Shown: positions 1 through 7,528, counted from the stretch's first letter. The stretch: DNA of 12,814 bases from Nanobdellota archaeon (GCA_018831025.1 JAHJRB010000064.1:1-12814), one strand, 5' to 3'. The notes: generated by a model not told the origin, from the sequence alone. Made by a program: numbers and translations.

Positions 1-83
1 CATTGTTCCTCTCGTACTAAATGGTCCTTCCCATCAGACATCAACACTTCCAGTAGATATCATACATACTGTCTCACAACGTA

Positions 84-986
84 TTAAACCCAGCTCACGA
101 TCCGCCTATTAGTAGAGTACCGTTTTAAACTCTTTAATCTTTCTATTTTCAATGGATGTTTTGAATATATCCCAATTTTATTATAAAAATCGAGGCAATT
201 CCTTCCACTTATATATAGAGCATGAGCGTCATTTTCCTTAACTACCTTCCCTGGATGAATATGATTTCTGTTCAAAAAATGTTGCAGTTCCTTTAGTTTT
301 GAATAGTTTTTCTGGGAAAACTTTAATCTTAGATCATTTTTACTGCACCATCCTTCAGCATCAAACATTCCTGCAATCATATGTTTTTGTAGATTCCAAT
401 TAAATCCATATAAAAATGATTGCCATTCTGTCTGTTTTTTTATTCCTAAGACCTTGGAAAAAAATTCAAATATATATTTGTTTGATATCTGTATATACTT
501 TTTATAATATTTTGGAGTAATTCCAAAATTTTTTTGTAGTATTTTTGATATCTTTTTTAACCAAGTTTCGCTGGAATATTGAATATATTGCACAACGAAT
601 TGATTTTTCTTAGGATTGCTGAAAACACAGCCATCATGCATTGCTCCAATTGTGTAAGCTAGTTCATGATCAATAGTCTTTATCAAGTTTACTGCTTGAG
701 CTTTACTTGAAGTTGATGTAATTAATTTAGTTTCTTTGTAAAGCTGATTAAAGCTTTTATCGAAATCTTTTGTAATTACTTTGATCATTTCCTTGCATGT
801 TGTTAGTGGTATAGATCTGCTATCAGACAAATAATTCATCAAAGAACGACCGGGTGTTCCGAGTCGTTCAGAGAGAACTTTAGGTCCAATGTTGTTTTTC
901 TTCATTAAATTTCTGAAGAATTGACCCATACCAATAACTCTAAGATCTCCAGATAGCAACTTTAGGTAGTTAGGAAGCTTTTTCAT
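84..986 (-). CDS. LAGLIDADG homing endonuclease with N-terminal HTH-like region, intron-encoded
   Basis: A 300-residue protein, probably a site-specific endonuclease that spreads the surrounding 23S intron into intronless alleles. Two LAGLIDADG-type motifs are visible: YTIGAMHDG (residues 111-119, acid D118) and IAGMFDAEG (204-212, acid E211), about 93 residues apart as in single-chain two-motif enzymes. Residues about 20-70 look like a helix-turn-helix (VLSERLGTPGRSLMNYLSD), which could add DNA contacts or autoregulation. The ATG at 986 is 58 nt inside the intron and 25 nt from a TATA-like box; there is no clear Shine-Dalgarno site. The frame crosses the intron-exon junction and uses six 3'-exon codons before TAA at 84-86, so this ending exists only in unspliced RNA. 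Family assignment is strong; target-site activity is inferred. Confidence 0.88.
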   Translation of the reverse strand: MKKLPNYLKLLSGDLRVIGMGQFFRNLMKKNNIGPKVLSERLGTPGRSLMNYLSDSRSIPLTTCKEMIKVITKDFDKSFNQLYKETKLITSTSSKAQAVNLIKTIDHELAYTIGAMHDGCVFSNPKKNQFVVQYIQYSSETWLKKISKILQKNFGITPKYYKKYIQISNKYIFEFFSKVLGIKKQTEWQSFLYGFNWNLQKHMIAGMFDAEGWCSKNDLRLKFSQKNYSKLKELQHFLNRNHIHPGKVVKENDAHALYISGRNCLDFYNKIGIYSKHPLKIERLKSLKRYSTNRRIVSWV

Positions 987-1044
987 GCTCTATTATAAGT
1001 GCTCATCCCTTAAATAGTTTTTGATTAAAAAACGTTAAACTACA
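106..1044 (-). mobile_element. 939-nt BHB intron in 23S rRNA (E. coli 2566/2567) carrying a homing endonuclease gene
   Basis: On the RNA strand the 5' exon ends CCCATTAAA (to 1045) and the 3' exon begins GCGGATCG (from 105). A canonical archaeal BHB motif can be drawn: central helix AUUA (1050-1047) with UAAU (111-108), 5' bulge AA|U (1046-1044), 3' bulge AG|G (107-105), and inner helix GUAG (1043-1040) with CUAC (115-112). CGUUUU (1034-1029) with AAAACG (126-121) extends the inner stem. The weak point is the outer helix, which has a C-C mismatch next to the 3' bulge. Cutting after the second bulge base joins AUUAAA to GCGG, giving exactly the 23 nt found in E. coli and human between GUUC and GAGC. 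The site lies beside the A-loop of the peptidyl transferase centre. Confidence 0.9.
1011..1023 (-). promoter_or_regulatory. Internal TATA/BRE-like promoter for the homing endonuclease gene
   Basis: The minus strand reads CAAAAACTATTTA, and its TATA-like end lies 25 nt from the ATG at 986. The same 13 bases stand at the same distance (25 nt) from the trpS start codon at 11203. A-rich bases followed by a TATTTA box fit an archaeal BRE/TATA pair for a leaderless mRNA, so the endonuclease may be transcribed separately from the rRNA. Confidence 0.5.
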
Positions 1045-1133
1045 TTTAATGGGTGAACACCCCCACCCTTGGCCGCTGCTGCACAGCCAGGATGCGGAGA
1101 GCCGACATCGACGTAGCAAGCCGCGCCGTCGAT

Positions 1134-1177
1134 CTGCTCTGAAATTTTTAGTGAAGTTTTTTTCTAAAAAAGTTCTT
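1134..1177 (-). other. 44-nt candidate mini BHB intron in the loop of 23S helix 89 (E. coli 2477/2478)
   Basis: The helix 89 loop is 14 nt in E. coli between G2470 and C2483; here it holds 58 nt. The extra bases fold as a BHB: GCUC (1183-1180) with GAGC (1139-1136), 5' bulge AA|A, 3' bulge AG|A, and an inner stem in which GAAC and UUUUU face AAAAA and UUUC with a C·U mismatch. There is also an A·A mismatch between the 5' bulge and the inner stem. Cutting after the second bulge base leaves GAGCUCAAAUCGAC, exactly 14 nt and close to GAGUUCAUAUCGAC. An unspliced, lengthened helix 89 is the alternative. Confidence 0.6.
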
Positions 1178-1711
1178 TTGAGCTCTTAGGCGCGACGACT
1201 CCGTTATCCCCGAGATAGCTTTTCTGTCATCTCTAACCCCCATCAAGGAGGTTTAGAGGTTCGCTAGACCTGACTTTCGTCTCTGAATTCCTTTTACTTA
1301 GGAATCCAGTCAGGCTGGCTTTTGCTCTTGCACTCTACACAGGAGTTCTAAACCTGTTGAGCCAACCTTTGGGCCCTACTGATATCGTTTCAGCAGGGGC
1401 CGCCCCAGCCAAACTGCCCGCCTATATGTGTCCTAGGTGTCTAGTTAGTGGAGTAAATTTCATTGGGTAGTATCTCACTTTTGTTTACACCTTGCCTAGC
1501 GACAAGGCTTTAACAACTCCTACCTATGCTGAACAATGAGACTTACTTCACAATTATAGGTTGCAGTAAAGTTCTACGGGGTCTTCGCTTCCCACTGGAA
1601 GTCACTGGTCTTCGCACCAGTATAATGTGTTCAGGGGATTTTAGCTAGGGACAGTAGGAGTCTCGTTGCGCCTTCATGCGAGTCGTCAATTAAACGACAA
1701 GGTATTTCGCT

Positions 1712-2052
1712 CACATCTGTTACTTTCCCTACAAACTTTTAAAAAAAGTTTGAACAAAATGTTGTAGGTACTAACCTTTTTCAAGGCGGATATACATTTC
1801 TGTAATATCTCCATTAATCGCTTAATGGGTCGGACTATATCTTACAACTTGTTGCGCTAAGTTGACACGCAGTTAGTTGTTTTGGCGTATAGTCTCTGAG
1901 GATTCTTCTCAAAACCGAGAAGTCTTTCCTGCTGATTGTCTCCAATTGTTAATTTTTAGGGATTTTTATTCTGTTACCAAAATAATGTCCTATAACAATA
2001 TACAGAGATTTCTTAGCATACAGCCAAATTTTGTTAAGGCAACTTCGTGCTT
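1712..2052 (-). ncRNA. Group I self-splicing intron in 23S rRNA after U1931, no ORF
   Basis: Exons CTTAAGGT (ending 2053) and AGCGAAA (starting 1711) are separated by 341 nt. The 5' exon ends in U and the intron ends in G, as group I chemistry requires. P1 is seen directly: exon UUAAGGU pairs with GCCUUAA at 2040-2034, giving six Watson-Crick pairs and the splice-site U·G. The R element UCAGAGACUAUACG (about 1899-1886) and S element AAGAUAUAGUCC (1843-1832) form P7 (GACUAU with AUAGUC). P8 is CAACUU with AAGUUG (1864-1845). P9 is CCAUUAA with UUAAUGG capped by a GCGA tetraloop (1828-1811). A P/Q-like stretch lies at 1928-1947. A further hairpin at 1732-1752 sits near the 3' end. It encodes no endonuclease. 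L1931 is an established group I insertion site, and group I introns have been described in archaeal rRNA genes. Confidence 0.93.
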
Positions 2053-4096
2053 ACCTTAAGAGAGTTATAGTTACCCCCGCCGTTTACTAGCTCTTAGTTC
2101 AGTTGGAACTGAAGATTGAGTACTAGCACTGGGCAGACGTCACCTTCTATACAAATCCTCACGGAATAGCAGAAGGTTAAGTTTTTATTAAACAGTCGGA
2201 CCCCCTTTGTTATTGAACCCTGTAATCGCAATCAAAAGATTACAAACACAGGGACAGCTTAAACCGAAGCTACGCTGCTAATTTGCCGAATTCCCTTAGC
2301 TAAATTACACCCTCATACCTTAGGCTTCTCACCTAGAGCACCAGTGCTGGTTCTGGGTACGATTACTTAAGTTACTTACCAATTCTATTTTCACAGAATC
2401 TTGGCATCAACCAAACTTGCTCAAGGCAAGCTCATCTTAGATTTAAACAAATTCTCACCATTACAGTACTCCTTTGTTTTATCCTAATTAACTCCAGCGA
2501 CGGCTGAAGTTGGTTTAGCCAAAACCGTCTAGAATTGGTCTTGCGTTACCGCACGTACTTAAGCAGTACAGGAATTTTAACCTGTTTCCCTTTCCCCTTG
2601 CTCGAATTATGAGCTTGGTTAGGATCGACTAACCCTCAGCTGAATTACAGTGCTGAGGAACCCTTGCTCTTTCGGTATTAGGGATTCTCGCCCTATTCTG
2701 ATCTTACTACCACCAGGATTTTCATCTTTATTAGGTCGATTTTCTCTTGCGAAAAAACTTCTACCCTAATAAAGCGCCTGCCTACCACTTCTTTATTTAA
2801 AATAAAGAGTTCGCAATATCGGTAATCAGTTTAGCCCCGTCCATTTTCAGGGCATATTATCTTGACAGGTAAGCTATTACGCACTTTTTAAAGGGTTGCT
2901 GCTTCTAAGCATACCTTCCTGCTGTCTGTGATAATATACACCTTTCGACCGTTCACACTTAACTGATATTTAGGGACCTTAATTGCAATCGGGGTTGTTC
3001 CCCTCTAGGAGCTAAAGCTTACCCCATAGCCCCCGTTTCCTGACTTCTACGATACTGAAAAATTTGGAGTTGAACAAGAAGCTGACCGGTTTCCCAGCCT
3101 AAACTCCCAATCCGTGGCTCTACCTTTTCAGTCATCTCAGTCAAGACTTGACTAGGGTCAATTTCGGCAGGAACCAGCTATCACCAGGCTCGATTGGCTT
3201 TTCACCCCTAATCCCAAATCAGAAGGACGCATGCACGCAGTATCTCTTCAGACCTCCATGAGATAGAAATCTCACTTCATCTTGTTCAGGATTAGATCGC
3301 CTGGTTTCGGGTCGTACCCAAGTGACTTGTGGCACTTTCATACCATTCTCCTTGCAAGCTGCGAGAAATTGCTTTCGCTACGGGTACTTTTTAAGATTAC
3401 CCTTGCCACTTAGATACACTCCCTGGTCCGTTATTCGAAACGTACGATACAACACCAAAATGCCGTATCACGCTATAACCATTAGGTTTCAGGATCTTTT
3501 GACTCTCTGTTAAGAGTACTTTTCAACTTTCCCTCACGGTACTCGTTTGCTATCGGACTTAATTTGTATTTAAGGTTTGGAATTGATGCCTCCAATTTTC
3601 ATACCTGATATCCAACAGATACTACTCAAGATACCTGTAAGCTCTTTCTAACTTTGTTTACGGGACTTTAACCCTCTTTGGTTTAACTTTCCAGAAAAAT
3701 TAAACTCGTTAGTTAAGACTTTAAAACAGGTCTTGTAACACCACATCTCTATTACATTTCTGTAACAGATTCAGTTTGCCTTTCGCTGCTTTCTCTCGCT
3801 GATACTAACAGCATCTCATTTGATTTCTTTTCTTTCGGGTACTAAGACGCTTCAGTCCCCCGAATTCTCTATCCTTTCGGATTTAAAATGAAGTCACATT
3901 CAGGAATCCCTGGGTCTGGGGCTACATGCACCTAACCAGGGCATAATGCTGCTTGTCACACCCTTCATCGACAATTAAGCCTAGTCATCCACCTAATGGA
4001 TTGCAAAGACCAATATCAAACTTATGCATGACAATTGAGTATAATTTCAAATGTCCTTCATTCAAAAAATAATTTTTGAACTGCACTATTTAAAAA

Positions 4097-4196
4097 TGGA
4101 CCCGTCGGGATTTTCAGACACTATATTTAATAGTGTTTTTTGAACCCAAGACCCCTGCCTTGCAAGGGCAGTGCTCTACCGCTGAGCTACGGGCCC
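4097..4196 (-). tRNA. tRNA-Ala (anticodon TGC) with intron in the T-loop
   Basis: The spacer tRNA between 16S and 23S. After removing 28 nt, 72 nt fold as a full cloverleaf: acceptor GGGCCCG with CGGGTCC, D-stem GCTC/GAGC with loop AGCGGTA, anticodon stem CTGCC/GGCAG with loop CTTGCAA (anticodon TGC), variable GGGTC, T-stem TTGGG/CCCGA with loop TTCAAAT, and discriminator A. The acceptor contains G3·U70, the main alanine identity pair. CCA is not encoded. tRNA-Ala in this spacer is the usual archaeal arrangement. Read without the intron, the T-loop would be over 30 nt, so a standard tRNA scan may score it badly or call it a pseudogene. Confidence 0.95.
4111..4138 (-). other. 28-nt BHB intron in the tRNA-Ala T-loop (position 59/60)
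   Basis: A textbook BHB motif: central helix UUCA (4144-4141) with UGAA (4116-4113), 5' bulge AA|A (4140-4138), 3' bulge AA|U (4112-4110), and the outer helix is the T-stem GGG/CCC itself. The intron body is a hairpin, ACACTAT paired with ATAGTGT around a TAAAT loop, with one A·C mismatch next to the bulge. Canonical cuts yield the consensus seven-base T-loop UUCAAAU. Confidence 0.93.
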
Positions 4197-4202
4197 GTAA
4201 GT

Positions 4203-4230
4203 ATGAATAGATTGAGTTGATAAAGCAAGT
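4203..4230 (-). other. 3' half of the 16S pre-rRNA processing stem
   Basis: Just downstream of 16S. Pairs with 5850-5877 upstream of 16S. Inner helix: GAUAAAGUAAGU with ACUUGCUUUAUC (one U·G). Central helix: UGAG with CUCA. Outer helix: AUGAAUA with UAUUCAU. Bulges UAG (plus an A·A mismatch) and AUC flank the central helix, forming a BHB for the splicing endonuclease, as known for archaeal pre-16S processing. Confidence 0.85.
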
Positions 4231-4238
4231 TAAAAAAA

Positions 4239-5817
<1,579 letters not shown>

Positions 5818-5849
5818 ATTTTGGTCGCTGTACTATAAAAAAATTTTGG

Positions 5850-5877
5850 ACTTACTTTATCATCTACTCATATTCAT
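5850..5877 (-). other. 5' half of the 16S pre-rRNA processing stem
   Basis: Reads, as RNA, AUGAAUA, UGAG, UAGA, then GAUAAAGUAAGU (the last A of UAGA being shared context), and pairs with 4203-4230. The predicted cut is after UA in the 5' bulge. It lies about 33 nt before the mature 16S 5' end. Confidence 0.85.
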
Positions 5878-5899
5878 ACTTTATTAGCAAATAAAGTAT
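5876..5899 (-). repeat. Perfect 10-bp hairpin in the rRNA leader
   Basis: ATACTTTATT and AATAAAGTAT are perfect inverted repeats around TGCT. It abuts, and overlaps by two bases, the outer helix of the 16S processing stem, so it may stack on it or compete with its last two pairs. Confidence 0.7.
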
Positions 5900-5951
5900 T
5901 CACTAAATTATAAAAGTTCAACCAAAAATCCGTATTTAAAGCTTTCCATTC

Positions 5952-6020
5952 GAACTTTCTTTAGAAAAGAAACTTCACTAAGAAAACTTTCTTTTAGAGA
6001 AAAAACTTTACCAAGAAAAT
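5952..6020 (+). repeat. Two diverged tandem copies of an A/T-rich palindromic repeat
   Basis: Copy one (5952-5980) begins GAACTTTCTTTAGAAAAG and continues AAACTTCACTA. Copy two (5982-6020) begins GAAAACTTTCTTTTAGAG and continues AAAAAACTTTACCAAG. A third, inverted copy forms most of the helix 89 insert (1141-1175), which reads GAACTTTTTTAGAAAA then AAACTTCACTAA on the minus strand. Low complexity weakens the case, but the shared CTTCACTA tail and spacing support a real family. Confidence 0.5.
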
Positions 6021-6119
6021 TTTGTTGATTCTTGAGATTTATTTTATAAAAATATTATTGTATTAGATTAATACTTTTTACAATCTAGATTTAAAAAATT
6101 ATAAGTAAAATTAGAAGGA

Positions 6120-6221
6120 TTATTTATTCTTTCTCTTGGCTTTTTCTTTATTCATTCTCTTCCTTTGCCATTTCCAACGCATTTGTCCTTTTTTCTTCCA
6201 GCGCCTTGAACTTCTTTTCAT
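6120..6221 (-). CDS. rpl41e: Ribosomal protein eL41-like small basic protein
   Basis: A 33-residue protein with about half Lys/Arg. Residues 14-23, MRWKWQRKRM, closely match the start of eL41 (M-R-x-K-W-x-K-K-R-M in eukaryotes and archaea), and the whole chain would form one basic helix, as eL41 does at the interface of the two ribosomal subunits. It is somewhat unusual in having 13 extra N-terminal residues and in lacking the R-R-L-K-R repeat after the core; a start at the internal Met14 would give a 20-residue product. The ATG at 6221 lies 25 nt from a strong TATA box with no Shine-Dalgarno site, indicating a leaderless mRNA. It sits about 300 nt upstream of 16S on the same strand and could be co-transcribed with the rRNA. 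Alternative: an unrelated small basic peptide. Confidence 0.55.
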   Translation of the reverse strand: MKRSSRRWKKKGQMRWKWQRKRMNKEKAKRKNK

Positions 6222-6245
6222 TTGATAATTTTTAAAAAAATGCTG

Positions 6246-6253
6246 TATATAAA
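6246..6253 (-). promoter_or_regulatory. TATA box of the eL41-like gene
   Basis: TTTATATA on the minus strand, its near edge 25 nt from the ATG at 6221. It matches the archaeal box consensus well and predicts a start of transcription at or next to the start codon. Confidence 0.65.
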
Positions 6254-6258
6254 CTTTT

Positions 6259-6780
6259 TTATTCTGGTTTTATTTCCTGGAACTTAAATAAGTTTAAGAA
6301 AGATTTTATTTCTGCAACTAGCTCATAAATTTCTTCATGTATTTGCGCTTCATAACCTTCTATTCTTGACTTGATTATGTACTTATTATATAGGTCTCTA
6401 AAAACTTTTAATAGAGGACTTTTTTCATATTTCCCTTCGTAGTCATATTCTATCCAGGCATCGAAACGCATTTCTAAATCTCCCTGGTTTGTTTTTCTTT
6501 TAACATTGCCGACTTCTATTTCTGCAGATGTTAAACCTATTATTAAAAATTTTACATCTATATGGAACTTTATATAGTCTGATATTTTTTTGTAACTGTA
6601 CCAGCCAATTTCTAATTTTTTTGCTCCACCTTCCATTTGAGCTTCTAAATATTCTTTTTCCTGAAAATCATAATTGTTTCTTGAGAACCAACGGAACATC
6701 ACTTTATAGAGCTCTCCCATATCAAATAAAGCCCTTTGTTTTATCTTTAGATTCTTTATTATAAAATCTCTTTCTGACAT
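6259..6780 (-). CDS. Unknown protein, paralogue of the gene at 6869-7402
   Basis: A 173-residue soluble protein that I do not recognise. It has no signal peptide or membrane segment. Visible parts are an N-terminal KIKQRALFDMGELYKVMFRW stretch (residues 12-31), a middle with alternating charged and hydrophobic residues that looks like beta strands, a GDLEMRFDAWIEYDYEGKYE block, and a C-terminal pair of helices ending in NLFKF. The same order of blocks occurs in the upstream neighbour (IKQNAVFDLKQLYKL, GELEMNFDANMEMDY, ELYELHAKTKALL), so the two arose by duplication. The ATG at 6780 lies 21 nt from a TATA-like box, suggesting a leaderless mRNA. Its stop is 38 nt from the start of the eL41-like gene. 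Function unknown. Confidence 0.85.
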   Translation of the reverse strand: MSERDFIIKNLKIKQRALFDMGELYKVMFRWFSRNNYDFQEKEYLEAQMEGGAKKLEIGWYSYKKISDYIKFHIDVKFLIIGLTSAEIEVGNVKRKTNQGDLEMRFDAWIEYDYEGKYEKSPLLKVFRDLYNKYIIKSRIEGYEAQIHEEIYELVAEIKSFLNLFKFQEIKPE

Positions 6781-6800
6781 ATGGTTTAGAATATGTTTTG

Positions 6801-6810
6801 TATTAATATA
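6801..6810 (-). promoter_or_regulatory. TATA-like box for the 173-residue protein gene
   Basis: TATATTAATA on the minus strand, preceded by the purine-rich GGAAAAT, which could be a BRE. The near edge is 21 nt from the ATG at 6780. Confidence 0.5.
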
Positions 6811-6828
6811 ATTTTCCTTTCATATTTT

Positions 6829-6853
6829 AAAAGAACCCTTTTAAAAAGCGTTC
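6829..6853 (-). terminator. Possible terminator after the 177-residue protein gene
   Basis: On the minus strand, an imperfect inverted repeat, GAACGCTTTTT paired with AAAAGGGTTC (one mismatch), is followed by TTTT, 16 nt past the stop codon. A second short palindrome (6865-6878) overlaps the stop. T-rich ends fit archaeal termination, but the hairpin could equally be a dispersed repeat. Confidence 0.35.
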
Positions 6854-6868
6854 ACGGAAAAAGTCTTT

Positions 6869-7402
6869 TTAGAAAAAGGTAAACTGATGAAGTAGTGCTT
6901 TGGTTTTTGCATGCAGTTCATATAATTCTTCCCATAGTTTTCCTGCATAATTTAAAAAATATTGTTTTCTTAAATAGTAAATATAAATATTTCTTAAGAA
7001 TTTAGTAAAAGAGTTTGTTTCCCAATTGCTTTTTTCTTCCAGCTTTCCACTTTTCCATGTTTTAGTAGCGTAATCCATTTCCATATTTGCATCAAAGTTC
7101 ATTTCTAGTTCTCCTTTGTATAAAGTCTTGCCTTCTTGTTTTACTTCTGTAGTTCTTAGAGACCAGATTTCTACTGTGATTTTAAATTTAATAAAAGAAG
7201 TTACTTTTCTTTCTAATTCATATTCGATTTGATATTCAGAACCGTCACTTCTATCCTTTCTTGTGAAATTAGTTTCTCTAAAAATATATTTATTTTCTTC
7301 TGCAAATGTATGAAATAATTTATATAATTGTTTTAAATCAAATACTGCATTTTGTTTTATTCTTAATGTTCCTTCTTCAGAGACTGGCCAAGTTAAAGAC
7401 AT
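6869..7402 (-). CDS. Unknown protein, paralogue of the gene at 6259-6780
   Basis: A 177-residue soluble protein, not recognised. Compared with its downstream paralogue it shares IKQxAxFDxxxLYKxxxxF near the N-terminus, a strand-rich middle (FIKFKITVEIWSL), the block GELEMNFDANMEMDY (about residues 100-114) and a helical C-terminus with ELYELHAKTKALL. It is richer in charged residues and has a longer insertion after the DY block (residues about 115-130). The start at 7402 sits 22 nt from a TATA box and shows no Shine-Dalgarno site, so the mRNA is probably leaderless. It is divergent from the thermosome gene, with 126 bp between start codons. Nothing in the context fixes a function. Confidence 0.87.
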   Translation of the reverse strand: MSLTWPVSEEGTLRIKQNAVFDLKQLYKLFHTFAEENKYIFRETNFTRKDRSDGSEYQIEYELERKVTSFIKFKITVEIWSLRTTEVKQEGKTLYKGELEMNFDANMEMDYATKTWKSGKLEEKSNWETNSFTKFLRNIYIYYLRKQYFLNYAGKLWEELYELHAKTKALLHQFTFF

Positions 7403-7423
7403 ATTATTTTAATCATATCTTGT

Positions 7424-7434
7424 TAAATATATAA
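7424..7434 (-). promoter_or_regulatory. TATA box for the 177-residue protein gene
   Basis: TATATATTTAA on the minus strand, 22 nt from the ATG at 7402, in the divergent gap shared with the thermosome promoter. Confidence 0.6.
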
Positions 7435-7484
7435 GTTTTGGTTTAGATAAGTTCATGCTTCACAGAGAATTTACAGTAGAAAGG

Positions 7485-7522
7485 TTTAAAAATGGAAAAT
7501 TTTAGAATTTATCATAGGGGAG
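7485..7522 (+). promoter_or_regulatory. Thermosome promoter and ribosome binding site
   Basis: A TTTAAAAA box (7485-7492) is preceded by AGAAAGG, a possible BRE. GGGGAG at 7517-7522, six bases before the ATG, contains GGAG, which pairs with CUCC in the 16S 3' end seen in this window. The predicted leader is only about 15-20 nt. This is the one gene here with a clear Shine-Dalgarno site, which fits high expression. Confidence 0.55.
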
Positions 7523-7528
7523 TTAAAA

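Larger units (their letters stand above)
1..4015 (-). rRNA. rrl: 23S rRNA gene, 3' end off the window, with introns
   Basis: This is the large-subunit rRNA, read on the minus strand. Landmarks seen directly are the sarcin-ricin loop core AGTACGAGAGGA near position 20, the PTC stretch GTGAGCTGGGTTTAA near 84-98, GATGTCGGCTC near 1105, helix 69/71 sequence CTTAAGGT near 2055, and the 5' end GGTGGATG at 3986-3993. Position 1 corresponds to about E. coli base 2672, so roughly the last 230 bases are outside. About 4015 nt cover what takes about 2670 nt in E. coli; the excess is explained by inserts of 939, 341 and 44 nt. The exact 5' end is approximate. The gene lies downstream of 16S and tRNA-Ala in one operon. 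I found no other large insertion when comparing it segment by segment with E. coli from memory. Confidence 0.95.
5818..6119 (-). other. rRNA operon leader / intergenic region, no gene seen
   Basis: About 300 AT-rich bases between the eL41-like gene and 16S, both on the minus strand. Contents: the 5' half of the 16S processing stem, a perfect hairpin at 5876-5899, two diverged A/T-rich repeats (5952-6020) and TATA-like stretches, the best being TTTTATAAA at about 6042-6052. No open frame of interest was found on either strand. The rRNA promoter probably lies here, but I cannot choose one box with confidence. Confidence 0.6.

Noticed and set aside
106..1044. Group I intron as explanation for the insert at 2566/2567
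   Set aside because: No R/S-type P7 strings seen, the 5' exon would end in A, and a canonical BHB fits the length exactly.
1712..2052. BHB intron as explanation for the insert after U1931
   Set aside because: No 4-bp helix with 3-nt bulges can be drawn at junctions that restore the exon, whereas P1, P7, P8, P9, the terminal G and the U·G pair fit group I.
1877..2059. Open frame of 60 codons on the plus strand
   Set aside because: Lies antisense to the group I intron core and the 23S exon; no protein-like features.
3322..3513. Open frame of 63 codons on the plus strand
   Set aside because: Antisense to conserved 23S sequence; a chance frame.
5876..5899. Intrinsic terminator
   Set aside because: The perfect hairpin lies inside the rRNA leader directly next to the 16S processing stem; termination there would stop the operon.
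5952..6020. CRISPR array
   Set aside because: Only two diverged, adjacent A/T-rich units without spacers of equal length; no cas genes nearby.
6528..6764. Leucine-rich 78-codon frame on the plus strand
   Set aside because: Antisense shadow of the 173-residue gene; its hydrophobic look comes from reading AT-rich coding sequence backwards.
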